From positions 775,860 through 839,859 of the forward strand of contig NZ_CP039373.1 in the NCBI RefSeq assembly GCF_000179235.2: DNA of 64,000 nucleotides, read 5' to 3'. This DNA comes from Synechococcus sp. CB0101 (lineage in GTDB: Bacteria > Cyanobacteriota > Cyanobacteriia > PCC-6307 > Cyanobiaceae). Numbering within the stretch: the first letter of the stretch is position 1; every line of letters begins with the position of its first letter. A program made the translations under genes and the position numbers. The notes under the pieces were generated by a model. It saw only the letters and a program-made list of their open reading frames with translations. It did no database searches and was not told the origin of the DNA. Below are positions 44,129 through 53,255 of this stretch, piece after piece.

Positions 44129-46819
44129 ATGCAGCTCAGCGCAGCTGAACCGATCAGCAGCCTCAGCGCCGAAAAGGCCCTGGCGGCTTTGCAGAGCAGC
44201 GCCCAAGGCCTGAGCAGCTCCGAAGCCTTCCAGCGCCTGCAGCGCTGCGGCCCCAATCGCCTACCGCCGCAGAGGCAACGGCCGCTGATTCTGCGCCTGA
44301 CGGATCAGTTCACCCACTTCATGGCCCTGTTGCTGTGGGCAGCAGGGGGCATGGCCTTTCTGGCACGCACGCCGGAGCTGGGCTGGGCGATCTGGAGCGT
44401 GGTGCTGATCAATGCTCTCTTCAGCTTCTGGCAAGACTTTCAAGCCGAGCGAACCCTGGCGGCGCTCACCCAGGTGCTGCCCCACCAGGTGCGGCTATGG
44501 CGCGATGGTGACCTGCAGGTGCTGCCTGCCGACGACCTCGTGCCGGGCGATCTGATCGAACTCGAAGCCGGCGATCAGGTGCCGGCCGACTGCCGGGTGA
44601 TCGAAGCAGCAGCGCTGTATCTCAATGCAGCGGTGCTCACGGGTGAATCCCTGCCGGTGGCCCGCACCGCGCAAGCGCAGAACCAGCGGCTGCGCACCTC
44701 AGAAGCCACCAACCTGCTACCGGCAGGCACCACCGTGGCCGCAGGCCGGGCACAAGCTGTGGTGTACGCCACCGGCGCCGACACGGAATTCGGCCAGGTG
44801 GCGCATCTGAGTGCCGGCACCGAACGCGCCCCAAGCACGCTGGAGATTCAGGTGGGCCGGATTGTGCGCACCGTCACCAGCATCGCCGTGGGCATGGGCG
44901 CCCTGGCCTTCATCGCCGGTGTGGTGCTGGTGGGCGTGGGTCCGCTGGAGAGCCTGGTGTTCGCCATCGGGATCATCGTGGCCAACGTGCCGGAGGGGTT
45001 GCTGCCCACCGTGACCCTGGCCCTAGCCCTGGCGACGCAGCGCATGGCACGGGAGCGGGCCCTGGTGCGGCGCCTATCCGCGGTGGAAACACTCGGCTGC
45101 GTGAGCGTGATCTGCACCGACAAAACCGGCACCCTCACCGCTAACGCCATGGCGTTACAAAACACCTGGAGCAGCGATGAGCCCTTGCTGCTGCTGCTCT
45201 CGGGATTGTGTTGCAACGCCTCCGAAGCGGTTGGTGATCCCACGGAAACGGCGCTGTTGCAGGGCGCGCAGCAGGCGGGCCTCGATCTGGCAGACGAGCA
45301 ACAGCGACTGCCGCGCCAGCGGGAGCTGCCCTTCGATTCCGAACGGCGAATGATGAGCGTGCTGGTGCATTGGCAGGCCGATCCGCGCTGGCCCGAACCC
45401 AGCAGCTGGATGGTGTGCAGCAAAGGCGCCCCCCTTGAGCTGCTGCAGCACTGCAGCCATTGGCTCCGGGGCGGCACGATCACGGCCCTCGGCCCGGCCG
45501 AACGGCAGGTTGTACGATCGGCCAACGACGTGATGGCCCGCCAGGGCCATCGGGTGCTCGCCATCGCCTGCAAGCCCTGCGATCAGCCGCACCTCGAGGA
45601 AGAGGAGCTGGTGCTGGTGGGGTTGGTGGGCCTTTACGACCCGCCGCGGCCTGGCGTGAGTCAGGCCATCGCCGCCTGCCACCACGCCGGCATCAAGGTG
45701 ACGATGGTGACCGGCGACTACGGCCTCACCGCCGAAGCCATCGCCCGCCAGATCGGGTTGCTGGATGCGCCCGCCCATGCCGGCCCCGATCCGATACGGG
45801 TGGTGAATGGCAGCGATCTCCATCGCCTCAGCGATGCGCAGCTACGGCAGCTGCTGAAGTTCCGGTCGCGGCTGGTGTTTGCCCGCATGGCGCCGGAGCA
45901 GAAGTTGCGCCTGGTGCAGGCCTACCGAGCACTTGGAGACGTGGTGGCGGTCACCGGCGATGGCGTCAACGACGCCCCAGCCCTGCGGGCCGCTGATGTG
46001 GGCATCGCCATGGGCCGCAGCGGCACCGATGTCGCCCGAGAAGCCGCCGACATCGTGCTGGTGGACGACAACTTCGCCACCATCGTCTCGGCGGTGCGTC
46101 ACGGCCGAGGCGTGTACGACAACATTCGCCGCTTCATCCTCTACATCCTCGCTTCGAATGTGGCGGAGGTAGCACCGTTTCTCACGATGCTGCTGCTGCG
46201 CATCCCTGCCGCCCTCACGGTGCTGCAGATCCTGGCGGTGGACCTGGGCACGGATCTGCTGCCCGCCCTGGGCCTTGGCGCCGACCTCCCCCAGGCCGAT
46301 GTGATGCAGCAGCCGCCGCGCCATCGCGATCAACCCCTCCTGGATCGCCCCTTGCTGCGCCAGGCCTACCTGTTTCTCGGACTGCTGGAGGGAAGCTTAG
46401 CGATGCTGGGCTATGGCCTCACCTGGTGGAGCCATGGCGTTGGGCTCTGGCCATTGCGCCGCCTGGCACCAACCCTGTTGCATCACCAGGGCAGCGCTGA
46501 GCTGCTGCTGATTCAGCACGAGGCCTCCGCGGTAGCCCTGGGGTCGATCGTGTTCGCCCAGGTCGGCACGGTGCTCGTCTGCCGGGGTGGGCGGCGTTTC
46601 CGGGCCAACAGGCTGCTGTGGCTGGGCATTGCCACGGAGGTGATCGCCTTTGTGGTGCTGCAGGGCTGGCCGCCCCTGGCCCGCACCTTCCAGATGGCGC
46701 CGATCCCATCACAGTTGTGGTGGTGGCTGTTGCTGTGCATCCCGGCGCCACTGCTGGCGGTTCAACTCCGCAGCCTCTGGAGGGCTGATCCCCATGGTTC
46801 AAACCGCGCTCTGGCCTGA
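44129..46819 (+). CDS. P-type ATPase of the Na,K-ATPase-like (P2C) type
   Basis: 896 residues. Phosphorylated Asp331 lies in CTDKTGTLT, with TGES, CSKGAP and GDGVNDAPAL also present. Membrane helix 4 reads NVPEGLLPTVTL, helix 5 ASNVAEVAPF and helix 6 VDLGTDLLPALGL, the signatures of animal Na,K/H,K pumps rather than SERCA. It therefore most likely moves monovalent cations such as Na+ or K+; no beta subunit is expected in bacteria. It overlaps the following gene by 26 bases. Confidence 0.9.
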   Translation: MQLSAAEPISSLSAEKALAALQSSAQGLSSSEAFQRLQRCGPNRLPPQRQRPLILRLTDQFTHFMALLLWAAGGMAFLARTPELGWAIWSVVLINALFSFWQDFQAERTLAALTQVLPHQVRLWRDGDLQVLPADDLVPGDLIELEAGDQVPADCRVIEAAALYLNAAVLTGESLPVARTAQAQNQRLRTSEATNLLPAGTTVAAGRAQAVVYATGADTEFGQVAHLSAGTERAPSTLEIQVGRIVRTVTSIAVGMGALAFIAGVVLVGVGPLESLVFAIGIIVANVPEGLLPTVTLALALATQRMARERALVRRLSAVETLGCVSVICTDKTGTLTANAMALQNTWSSDEPLLLLLSGLCCNASEAVGDPTETALLQGAQQAGLDLADEQQRLPRQRELPFDSERRMMSVLVHWQADPRWPEPSSWMVCSKGAPLELLQHCSHWLRGGTITALGPAERQVVRSANDVMARQGHRVLAIACKPCDQPHLEEEELVLVGLVGLYDPPRPGVSQAIAACHHAGIKVTMVTGDYGLTAEAIARQIGLLDAPAHAGPDPIRVVNGSDLHRLSDAQLRQLLKFRSRLVFARMAPEQKLRLVQAYRALGDVVAVTGDGVNDAPALRAADVGIAMGRSGTDVAREAADIVLVDDNFATIVSAVRHGRGVYDNIRRFILYILASNVAEVAPFLTMLLLRIPAALTVLQILAVDLGTDLLPALGLGADLPQADVMQQPPRHRDQPLLDRPLLRQAYLFLGLLEGSLAMLGYGLTWWSHGVGLWPLRRLAPTLLHHQGSAELLLIQHEASAVALGSIVFAQVGTVLVCRGGRRFRANRLLWLGIATEVIAFVVLQGWPPLARTFQMAPIPSQLWWWLLLCIPAPLLAVQLRSLWRADPHGSNRALA

Positions 46820-47495
46820 CCGCCGCCACGCCGGCCGGGCCCTGGCCCAACAACTCAGCAACTGGTGCGGCCGCCCCCAAGCCCTGGTGGTGGGCCTACC
46901 CCGCGGCGGCATCGTGGTGGCTGCCGAGGTGGCACGCCAACTGCGGCTGCCTCTGGCCAGCTGGGCGGTGCGCAAACTCGCCCATCCCCACGCTCCGGAA
47001 TTGGCCCTAGGGGCCATGGCGCCAGGAGGGGTGCTGATCTGGGATGAGGACAACGCCCGCTCTTACGGCCTCGATAGCCCACAGCGCCAGCGCCTTGAGC
47101 TGGAGCAACGGCAAGAGCTGGAGCGCCGGCAGCAGCTCTATGGCGATCCACCGCTCGCCGCCCTGCGCCATCGCCCCTTGCTGGTCGTCGACGACGGGGT
47201 GGCCACCGGGCTCACAGTGCGCGCCGCCCTGCAATCCCTACGCCAGGCGGAGCCGAATGCCCTGGTGTTGGCGGTGCCGGTGATCGATCGGCGCGTCGCC
47301 GCGGCCATCAGGCCACAGCTCGATGGGTTGGTGGCCTTGGCGGAGGTGGATGACCTCTGGGCCGTGGGGGCCTGGTATCAGCGCTTTGAGCCCGTGAGCG
47401 ACCGGGAGGTGTTACGGCTCATGGCTGCGGGTAATGGGGATCGAGCCAGCAGCGCGGCAACGGCTCCCCGGAAGGAAAGATCAGATCCGATTTGA
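46794..47495 (+). CDS. Phosphoribosyltransferase-like protein
   Basis: 233 residues. RPQALVVGLPRGGIVVAAEVA begins a type I PRTase fold, and LLVVDDGVATGLTVRAAL is the PRPP-binding loop. Stand-alone members of this group usually have no known base substrate and are annotated only as PRTases. It overlaps the upstream ATPase gene, so it is co-transcribed. Its end overlaps a small minus-strand gene. Confidence 0.85.
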   Translation: MVQTALWPDRRHAGRALAQQLSNWCGRPQALVVGLPRGGIVVAAEVARQLRLPLASWAVRKLAHPHAPELALGAMAPGGVLIWDEDNARSYGLDSPQRQRLELEQRQELERRQQLYGDPPLAALRHRPLLVVDDGVATGLTVRAALQSLRQAEPNALVLAVPVIDRRVAAAIRPQLDGLVALAEVDDLWAVGAWYQRFEPVSDREVLRLMAAGNGDRASSAATAPRKERSDPI

Positions 47496-47628
47496 GAAAG
47501 AGCTCAGGCTCCTGCAACTCTTCACCGGCATGCAGACGGCCCTGCAGGTGCGTGGAGAAGGGATCAAACAACGGCGACAAGGTCAAGACCTCCATCAAGG
47601 AGCCGTCCTGCCGGGTTTTCAGAAACAT
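47419..47628 (-). CDS. Conserved small cyanobacterial protein
   Basis: 69 residues. MFLKTRQDGSLMEVL, GRLHAGEELQEPE and LIFPSGEPLPRCWLDPHY follow a pattern I associate with a widespread small cyanobacterial protein, sometimes named acetyltransferase without evidence. It overlaps the convergent PRTase gene by 77 bases. Function unknown. Confidence 0.7.
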   Translation of the reverse strand: MFLKTRQDGSLMEVLTLSPLFDPFSTHLQGRLHAGEELQEPELFLKSDLIFPSGEPLPRCWLDPHYPQP

Positions 47629-47697
47629 CGAGCCAGCGGTCTTGCTGCATCCGGTTTATTCAGGCACTGCAGGATCGGCCGGCGCAGATTCACGGCA

Positions 47698-48144
47698 TCA
47701 ACGGTTCAAGCGCTGCATCTGCCAGGTGACGAGCGTGCCCACCGGGCTCCAGAGCAGGTAGGGAATCAACAACAACGCCGCAGGTTGTGATGGGGCCGCC
47801 ACCACCACCGTGAGCGCCACGCCCCAGAGCCAGCCGGCCAGACCCACCACCGTGCCGTTGGCCAGGCGACGCGTGCGGCAGATGAGCCAGGTGTAGCTCT
47901 GCACCAACACCATCAGCAGCAGATAGCCAGCCATCAACCCCCAACTGGCGGTGCGATTCCAGGCCAGGAGAGCCGATGCATAGAAGCAGCCGTAGATGAG
48001 CACCCAGATCAGCGGGATCAAGCCCTCAAAGCTGAGCCAACTCGGCCGGCGCAGGCGCAGAAACCAGGCGAACTCCTCCTGGCTGGGCATGATCACCACC
48101 ACCAGGGTGCCGATCACCAGCAGGATCACGATCGCGGCGGTCAT
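47698..48144 (-). CDS. tspO: TspO/MBR-family protein
   Basis: 148 residues with five hydrophobic helices. LRRPSWLSFEGLIPLIWVLIYGCFYASA matches the RPSWxPP...W...Y...A pattern of TspO/MBR. In bacteria TspO binds tetrapyrroles and senses oxygen or stress. The Trp pattern is divergent from well-studied members, so the ligand is uncertain. Confidence 0.8.
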   Translation of the reverse strand: MTAAIVILLVIGTLVVVIMPSQEEFAWFLRLRRPSWLSFEGLIPLIWVLIYGCFYASALLAWNRTASWGLMAGYLLLMVLVQSYTWLICRTRRLANGTVVGLAGWLWGVALTVVVAAPSQPAALLLIPYLLWSPVGTLVTWQMQRLNR

Positions 48145-48384
48145 CGAGGCGAAGCATCTGCTCCAGCCTGATCACAACCAGGCCGTACTGCCGCAGTCAG
48201 CCCAACGGATCGGCCGCACTCTCGCCGCATTGCTGCAGCCGCGCGTCCAGCGGCAGCGTTAGCGCGCCAGCCTGAGCGGGGCCGAACGAGCCATGGGTTA
48301 GCGCCTCGTTCTGCCGCACTCCACTCACCCCCGCCCCGAGAGCGAACTGAGCCTTCGCCAGGGCGGGCCCTCAAGGACTTCACC

Positions 48385-49440
48385 ATGACCACCCTTTCTT
48401 CCGCCGCCGGGCGTTCTGGCTGGCGGCCCTTCCGGGCATGGATCACCAACACCAACAACCGGATCTACATCGGTTGGTTTGGCGTGCTGATGATTCCCTG
48501 CCTGCTCACCGCCACGATCGTGTTCGCCATGGCCTTTGTGGCCGCTCCTCCAGTGGATGTGGATGGCATCCGCGAACCGCTCAGCGGTTCACTGCTGGGC
48601 GGCAACAACCTGATCAGCGCAGCCGTGGTGCCCAGCTCCAATGCGATCGGGCTGCACTTCTATCCCCTCTGGGAGGCGTCCAGCGTGGAGGAATGGCTCT
48701 ACAACGGCGGGCCTTATCAGCTGATCGTGTTCCACTTCCTGATCGGCATCACCGCTTGGATGGGCCGCCAATGGGAACTGAGCTACCGGCTGGGCATGCG
48801 CCCCTGGATTGCCGTGGCCTTCTCGGCCCCCTGGGCCGGCGCCATGGCTGTGCTGCTGGTGTATCCGCTGGGGCAAGGATCCTTCGCCGATGGGATGCCC
48901 CTCGGCATCTCCGGAACCTTCAATTTCATGCTGGTGCTGCAGGCGGAACACAACGTGTTGATGCACCCGCTGCACATGCTCGCCGTCGCCGGCAGCTTCG
49001 GCGGAGCCTTCTTGGCGGCATTGCATGGATCGCTGGTGAGCAGCAGCTTGATTCGCGAAACCACCGAACAGGAATCGATTAATCGCGGCTACTTATTTGG
49101 CCAGAAGGAACCCACCTACAACATCGTGGCCGCTCACGCCTATCTGGGCCGGCTAATCATGCCCTATGCCACCAGCGATAACAGCCGCAGCGTGCATCTG
49201 TTGCTCGCCGCCTGGCCCGTGATCGGCATCTGGTGTTCGGCCCTGGCGGTGGCCAGCTTTGCCTTCAACCTCAACGGCTTCAACTTCAACCACTCAGTTC
49301 TTGATCATCAGGGCCGCGTGATCCCAACCTGGGCCGATGTTCTCAACCGCGGCAATCTCGGTATTGAAGCCATGCACGAGCGCAACGCCCATCAGTTTCC
49401 CCTTGATCTGGCGGCTCGGCCTGTTGCAACAAACGGCTGA
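48385..49440 (+). CDS. psbA: Photosystem II D1 protein, divergent D1'-like form
   Basis: 351 residues, one shorter at the N-terminus than standard D1; numbers below are standard D1 numbering. Tyr161 (YZ), His118, Asp170, Glu189, His190, His198, His215, His272, His332, Glu333, His337, Asp342 and Ala344 are all kept, so oxygen-evolving cofactors and P680 can bind. Gln130 is the low-light type. Ala80 and Leu158 are two of the three D1' marks, with Ser at 286 rather than Ala. The QB pocket is unusual: Leu255, Pro261, Thr264, Ser265, Asp266. The tail after Ala344 is only 8 residues. AAGGA lies about 6 bases before the ATG. Confidence 0.95.
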   Translation: MTTLSSAAGRSGWRPFRAWITNTNNRIYIGWFGVLMIPCLLTATIVFAMAFVAAPPVDVDGIREPLSGSLLGGNNLISAAVVPSSNAIGLHFYPLWEASSVEEWLYNGGPYQLIVFHFLIGITAWMGRQWELSYRLGMRPWIAVAFSAPWAGAMAVLLVYPLGQGSFADGMPLGISGTFNFMLVLQAEHNVLMHPLHMLAVAGSFGGAFLAALHGSLVSSSLIRETTEQESINRGYLFGQKEPTYNIVAAHAYLGRLIMPYATSDNSRSVHLLLAAWPVIGIWCSALAVASFAFNLNGFNFNHSVLDHQGRVIPTWADVLNRGNLGIEAMHERNAHQFPLDLAARPVATNG

Positions 49441-49470
49441 ACCCAGGCTGAACGAAGGCTGAGCCAAACA

Positions 49471-49497
49471 AAGGCGCCCCGTGTCGGGCGCCTTATC
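49471..49497 (+). terminator. Terminator hairpin after psbA
   Basis: AAGGCGCCC, a 6-base loop and GGGCGCCTT form a perfect 9-bp stem 30 bases after the psbA stop. The T-run is weak (TTAT). Confidence 0.75.
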
Positions 49498-49956
49498 ACC
49501 GGTTGCGGAAGGTCACCTTGGCAGATGGGATGACCTCCGGTCGGGTGTCTGTGGTTCAAGGGATCGAGCTGTTCACTCCAGCTGGGTTATGCAGCCCAGG
49601 TTGAGGGTTTCAAGGAACAATCCGTGGCATCTGGCTGATCTCTACGGGATGACACACGCGCAGCGCCATCGAGGACAACTGAACTGGACCTCGCACAGTT
49701 GTTTTCAATCGCACCTCCTCTGTGCACACCGGCTCGGGTGATCCCTGGCCGGACTCTCTTGGAGGTGGAGGTCGGGCTGGCTCCCGCTCCTCCCCTCAAC
49801 CTCAAAATAAGAGTTCCACGTGCTGCCGAACGGTTGGCAATGATCGTCTTCCCGTACCGCCGCAGGCTGCACACCTTCCGCCGCTTTGCTGCTGCATCAG
49901 CGGCCTGAATCAGCCCTCTGCACCTACAGCTGGAGGACCCGATCTGAGGCAAGCTG
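49498..49956. other. Unassigned region after psbA
   Basis: About 460 bases. Open frames exist on both strands (for example minus 49985-49587), but none shows a recognisable motif or convincing start. It could hold remnants of a lost gene. No tRNA cloverleaf or repeat was recognised. Confidence 0.4.
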
Positions 49957-50145
49957 TTGGCAGCCACGATCACGCTTGAGCTCACAGTTCAGGAGCTCAA
50001 TCTGTTGCGCAATACCATCCGAGCCCGCCAGATCTACGAGCCCTGCCAGCACACGCTGGCCCGGGGGATCTGGCAACCCTGGATGGCTCCACTACTGGAC
50101 AAGCTCAGCCAAGCCGTAGCGCAACACACCCAGCAGAGCCGCTGA
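49957..50145 (+). CDS. Small hypothetical protein
   Basis: 62 residues from a TTG start. TITLELTVQELNLLRNTI is an amphipathic strand-helix, followed by a helical C-terminal half. GAGGC lies about 8 bases before the TTG. It overlaps the convergent ChrA gene by 54 bases. I do not recognise a family; it may be a small cyanobacterial protein. Confidence 0.4.
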   Translation: MAATITLELTVQELNLLRNTIRARQIYEPCQHTLARGIWQPWMAPLLDKLSQAVAQHTQQSR

Positions 50146-51408
50146 GCCGATCAGAGGCAACACCCCCCAGCGCTGGCGCAGCAGTAGGAGCAGCGCCACC
50201 AGCGTCAGCCCCGCCGCCACGGGATCGAGACGCCCTCCCGGCAGCAGCACCGGCACGGCAAAGAACACCGCCAAGCTGGCGATCACCCCCACCAAGGCGG
50301 CCGTGATCGCCGTGAGCGGCGCGGTGAAGCGCTGATCGCCTCGGCTCGCCTCCACCAGCGGTGCCCCCGCCAGGATGAAACCAAACGAGGGCAGAAAGGT
50401 GAACCACACGGTGACCGCCGCCGCCGCCCAGCCGCCAACGCCGCTGCTCCAGCCCCCCAGGAAGCCAACAAAGGCCAGCACCATGATCAGCGGCCCCGGC
50501 GTGGTTTCCCCCAGGGCCAGGCCGTCCAGCATCTGCGTGGCGCTCAACCAGCCGTGCTGCTCCACCGCCCCCTGGGCCACATAGGGCAACACGGCATAGG
50601 CGCCCCCGAAGCTCACCAGGGCCACCTGGCTGAAAAAGCGCGCCATCGCGGCCAGCGGTCCATCCCAGCCCCCCAAGCGCACCACAGCCATCAAGGGCAA
50701 CAGCAGCGCCACACCCCAGGCCAAAAGCGTGATCAACAGACCTCGCCCACTGAAGCGGGCATGGTCCGGGGTGGGGGTGGTGTCGCCATGGATCGCCTCG
50801 AGACCAGGCCCTGGATCAGCCGCAGCTGCTCGCACCGCCAACTCCTCACGGACCGGCAGGATCCAGCGCGGCCGCCAACGGCCCGCCAGCCAACCCACCA
50901 GCGCGGCCCCGAGCACCAGGGCCGGATAGGGCAGAGCCGAACTGGTGAGCAGCAGCAGGGCCAGGGCCGCCAACAGGCCATGGAGTGGTGTGCGCAGGGT
51001 GCGCCGCGCCAGACGCCAGGCCGCAACAACAACGATGGCCAGCACCACCGGCTTCAGCGCCGCAAACACCGCCATCACCAGCGGCAGCGTTCCCCACACC
51101 ACATACAACCAGCCCAGCCCACTGAGCAGCAGGGCGGAGGGCAAGAGAAACAGCACACCCGCGATCAGGCCGCCGGTCCAGCCGTGCATCAACCAGCCCA
51201 GATAGGTGGCGAGCTGCGTGGCCTCAGGACCAGGCAGCAGCATGCAGAAATTGAGGGCGTGCAGATAGCGCTGCTCGCTCAGCCAGCGCCGCTGCTCCAC
51301 CAGCTCCCGATGCAGCAGGGCGATTTGGCCTGCCGGGCCGCCAAAACTCACCCAGCCAAGGCGCCACCAGAAGCGGCTTGCCTCCAGCAAGCTCACGCTG
51401 CGATTCAC
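50092..51408 (-). CDS. chrA: Chromate transporter ChrA
   Basis: 438 residues from a GTG start, a full-length two-domain ChrA. Each half has the CHR motif: LGWVSFGGPAGQIALLH and LLPGPEATQLATYLGW in the N-terminal half, and VALVSFGGAYAVLPYV and GETTPGPLIMVLAFVGF in the C-terminal half. It is predicted to export chromate or, more generally, carry sulfate-like oxyanions. There is no ChrB-type regulator nearby. Confidence 0.93.
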   Translation of the reverse strand: MNRSVSLLEASRFWWRLGWVSFGGPAGQIALLHRELVEQRRWLSEQRYLHALNFCMLLPGPEATQLATYLGWLMHGWTGGLIAGVLFLLPSALLLSGLGWLYVVWGTLPLVMAVFAALKPVVLAIVVVAAWRLARRTLRTPLHGLLAALALLLLTSSALPYPALVLGAALVGWLAGRWRPRWILPVREELAVRAAAADPGPGLEAIHGDTTPTPDHARFSGRGLLITLLAWGVALLLPLMAVVRLGGWDGPLAAMARFFSQVALVSFGGAYAVLPYVAQGAVEQHGWLSATQMLDGLALGETTPGPLIMVLAFVGFLGGWSSGVGGWAAAAVTVWFTFLPSFGFILAGAPLVEASRGDQRFTAPLTAITAALVGVIASLAVFFAVPVLLPGGRLDPVAAGLTLVALLLLLRQRWGVLPLIGSAALLGVLRYGLAELVQ

Positions 51409-51443
51409 ACCTGGGCGCCAGAGGCCCGCTCAGTTTGGCGGGT

Positions 51444-52355
51444 TCAGCCCAACTGCCTGAGGGCCTCCCTGTAGCCCTGGCAACACGGCAAGGGCGGGTA
51501 GCCATGGGTGCTCAACACCTGTTGCAGGCGCGCCGTGGCCTGCGGCAAGCGGCGGGTCGGGATCGCCGGGAAGGCGTGGTGGGTGCTGTGGTGGGGCAAG
51601 CCCCCGAGCCAGCCGTTGAGCCAAGCGGGAACGACAACCGTGCGGGAGCCATAGAGCTGGCTCAGCAACGGATGGGGTTGCGGTTGCCAGAGCTGCCAGT
51701 GCTCGATCGCACCGCGCAACTGCAGCAGCGCACCCGCCACCCGCTCCACCACCAGCCAACCCACGCCGTAGGCCAGCAGTTGCCGGTGCTGGATCACCAC
51801 CACCAGGATCAAGGCCTGCACCAGCACGATGCCGAGCCCATCGAGCAGGAGAGCCCGGCGCAACGCCGGCTGCTGCGCCTGCAGCCGCAGCGCCTCCTGC
51901 AGGGTGCGCAGGATCAGGCCGGCTCCACCGGCCAGCACCAGCCAGCGCCAACGACCGGGCTCCTGCTGGTGGATCCGCTCGGGATCGCGCGGGTCGCGAT
52001 TGTTCCAGCGGTGATGCAGGCGATGCAACAGCCGATAGGTGCAGAGCGGCCAGGCCATAGGCCAGCTAATCAGCGCCGCCAGCACCAACTCGAGCCGGCG
52101 CTGGCCCAGCAAGGTGCCATGGCAGGCCTCATGGGTGGCGATCAACAGCAACGTTTCCGCCAGAGCCACCAGCAGCGCCGCGGCGAGGCGCTGGGGCCAG
52201 GCCTGCAGCTGCCAGTAGGCCACGCCGCCGGCGGCGAGAAGGGCCAGCAGCAGCAGCAGTCGCCCCCAGGCCGGCTGCAACGCCGGAGCCTGCAGGTCGG
52301 CAACGGCAGCATGCAGATCGCGGATCAGCGGGCGCAACGCAACCGGATCAGGCAT
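51444..52355 (-). CDS. Fatty acid desaturase / carotene hydroxylase-like membrane di-iron enzyme
   Basis: 303 residues from the ATG at 52355. The three His boxes HEACH, HRLHH and HHSTHH are in the correct order and spacing, with hydrophobic helices before and between them. The family includes acyl-lipid desaturases and beta-carotene hydroxylases; the substrate cannot be read from the sequence. It lies 35 bases downstream of the chrA start on the same strand. Confidence 0.85.
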   Translation of the reverse strand: MPDPVALRPLIRDLHAAVADLQAPALQPAWGRLLLLLALLAAGGVAYWQLQAWPQRLAAALLVALAETLLLIATHEACHGTLLGQRRLELVLAALISWPMAWPLCTYRLLHRLHHRWNNRDPRDPERIHQQEPGRWRWLVLAGGAGLILRTLQEALRLQAQQPALRRALLLDGLGIVLVQALILVVVIQHRQLLAYGVGWLVVERVAGALLQLRGAIEHWQLWQPQPHPLLSQLYGSRTVVVPAWLNGWLGGLPHHSTHHAFPAIPTRRLPQATARLQQVLSTHGYPPLPCCQGYREALRQLG

Positions 52356-52439
52356 CAACGGCAGTGGCGATGCGGCCACCGTATGGAGGTCAGCCCAGCC
52401 GGCGGGCCCAGTGCGGCAACGCTGCAGCAAAGGCGACGA

Positions 52440-53174
52440 TCAGGCCGCTGCCAGCGCGTAGCGCTCACCCACCTGCGGATCGATCAACTGGCTGCCAGCC
52501 GGCATCGCCGCCGCGGCCTCAGCCGGGCTGCCCTTCATCCACAACAGCCGGGTGAGCAAACCGCTGAAGGCCACATCGCCGCCTGCCGTGCTGGCCAGCA
52601 CCGTGCGGGGCTGGAACCGCTCCAGCAGCTCAGGCAGCACCGCCTGGCCGCGCACAAAGGCCCCCGCCACCGGCAGCCCTAGGTCCACCACCGGGGTGAT
52701 CACCGCATCGAGAGGCCGGGCCGGCAGATCGGCGGGGAGGTAGCCGTGGGGCTCGAGATAAAGCGATCCCCGGGGATGCTCCAGCAGGTAGCCGTTCTCC
52801 ACCTGAGGCACCGGCGCGCCGGCCGTGGCTGTGATCTGCAGCTCGCCATGGCGACACTGTTCACCAGGGCGCAAGGCTGTGACCGTTTCAAAGCCGAGAC
52901 CGCGCACCTTCGCCGCCGCCGACACTGAGCCCACCACCGGCAGGGAGCGCGGCAGGAGCTGCAGGGTGTCGGGATGGGCGTGGTCGTCGAGCCCCTGGGT
53001 GAGCAGCAGCAGGTCCAGCTCCGCCGGCACCGGCTGGCTCTCAGGCAGCTGCCCTTCAAAAAACCAGGCCCCGGGCGGAAAGCGCAGCGCGCCGGTCAGC
53101 CAGGGATCCACCAGCACCCGCAGGCCACCCAGCTCCAGCAACCAACCGTTGGCACCGAAATAGGTGGCGTACAT
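52440..53174 (-). CDS. MBL-fold hydrolase (UlaG-like), with altered metal motif
   Basis: 244 residues from the ATG at 53174. YFGANGWLLELGGLRVLVDPWL is the UlaG/MBL opening. The metal motif reads LTQGLDDHAHPDT in place of HxHxDH, so only part of the metal set is present. Chloroplast and cyanobacterial MBL-like proteins of this type are common. Catalytic activity is uncertain. It diverges from the next gene. Confidence 0.75.
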   Translation of the reverse strand: MYATYFGANGWLLELGGLRVLVDPWLTGALRFPPGAWFFEGQLPESQPVPAELDLLLLTQGLDDHAHPDTLQLLPRSLPVVGSVSAAAKVRGLGFETVTALRPGEQCRHGELQITATAGAPVPQVENGYLLEHPRGSLYLEPHGYLPADLPARPLDAVITPVVDLGLPVAGAFVRGQAVLPELLERFQPRTVLASTAGGDVAFSGLLTRLLWMKGSPAEAAAAMPAGSQLIDPQVGERYALAAA

Positions 53175-53255
53175 GAAGGCTGCCGCAGGAATCGCGACCC
53201 TAAACAGCACCGCAGCGCGGGTGCTGGAATGCAGGAAAGGGGTTGATCACTGCCG

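Noticed and set aside
48385-49440. Chlorophyll f synthase or rogue D1 lacking cofactor ligands
   Set aside because: Tyr161, Asp170, Glu189, His332, Glu333, Asp342 and the other ligands are all present, so it should still support water oxidation.
49498-49956. tRNA gene after psbA suggested by GGTTCAAG near 49553
   Set aside because: No matching acceptor stem or anticodon arm could be folded around it.
51378-52682. Plus-strand open frame of 434 codons over the desaturase
   Set aside because: The minus-strand gene has three perfect His boxes; the plus-strand translation is low-complexity and Gln-rich.
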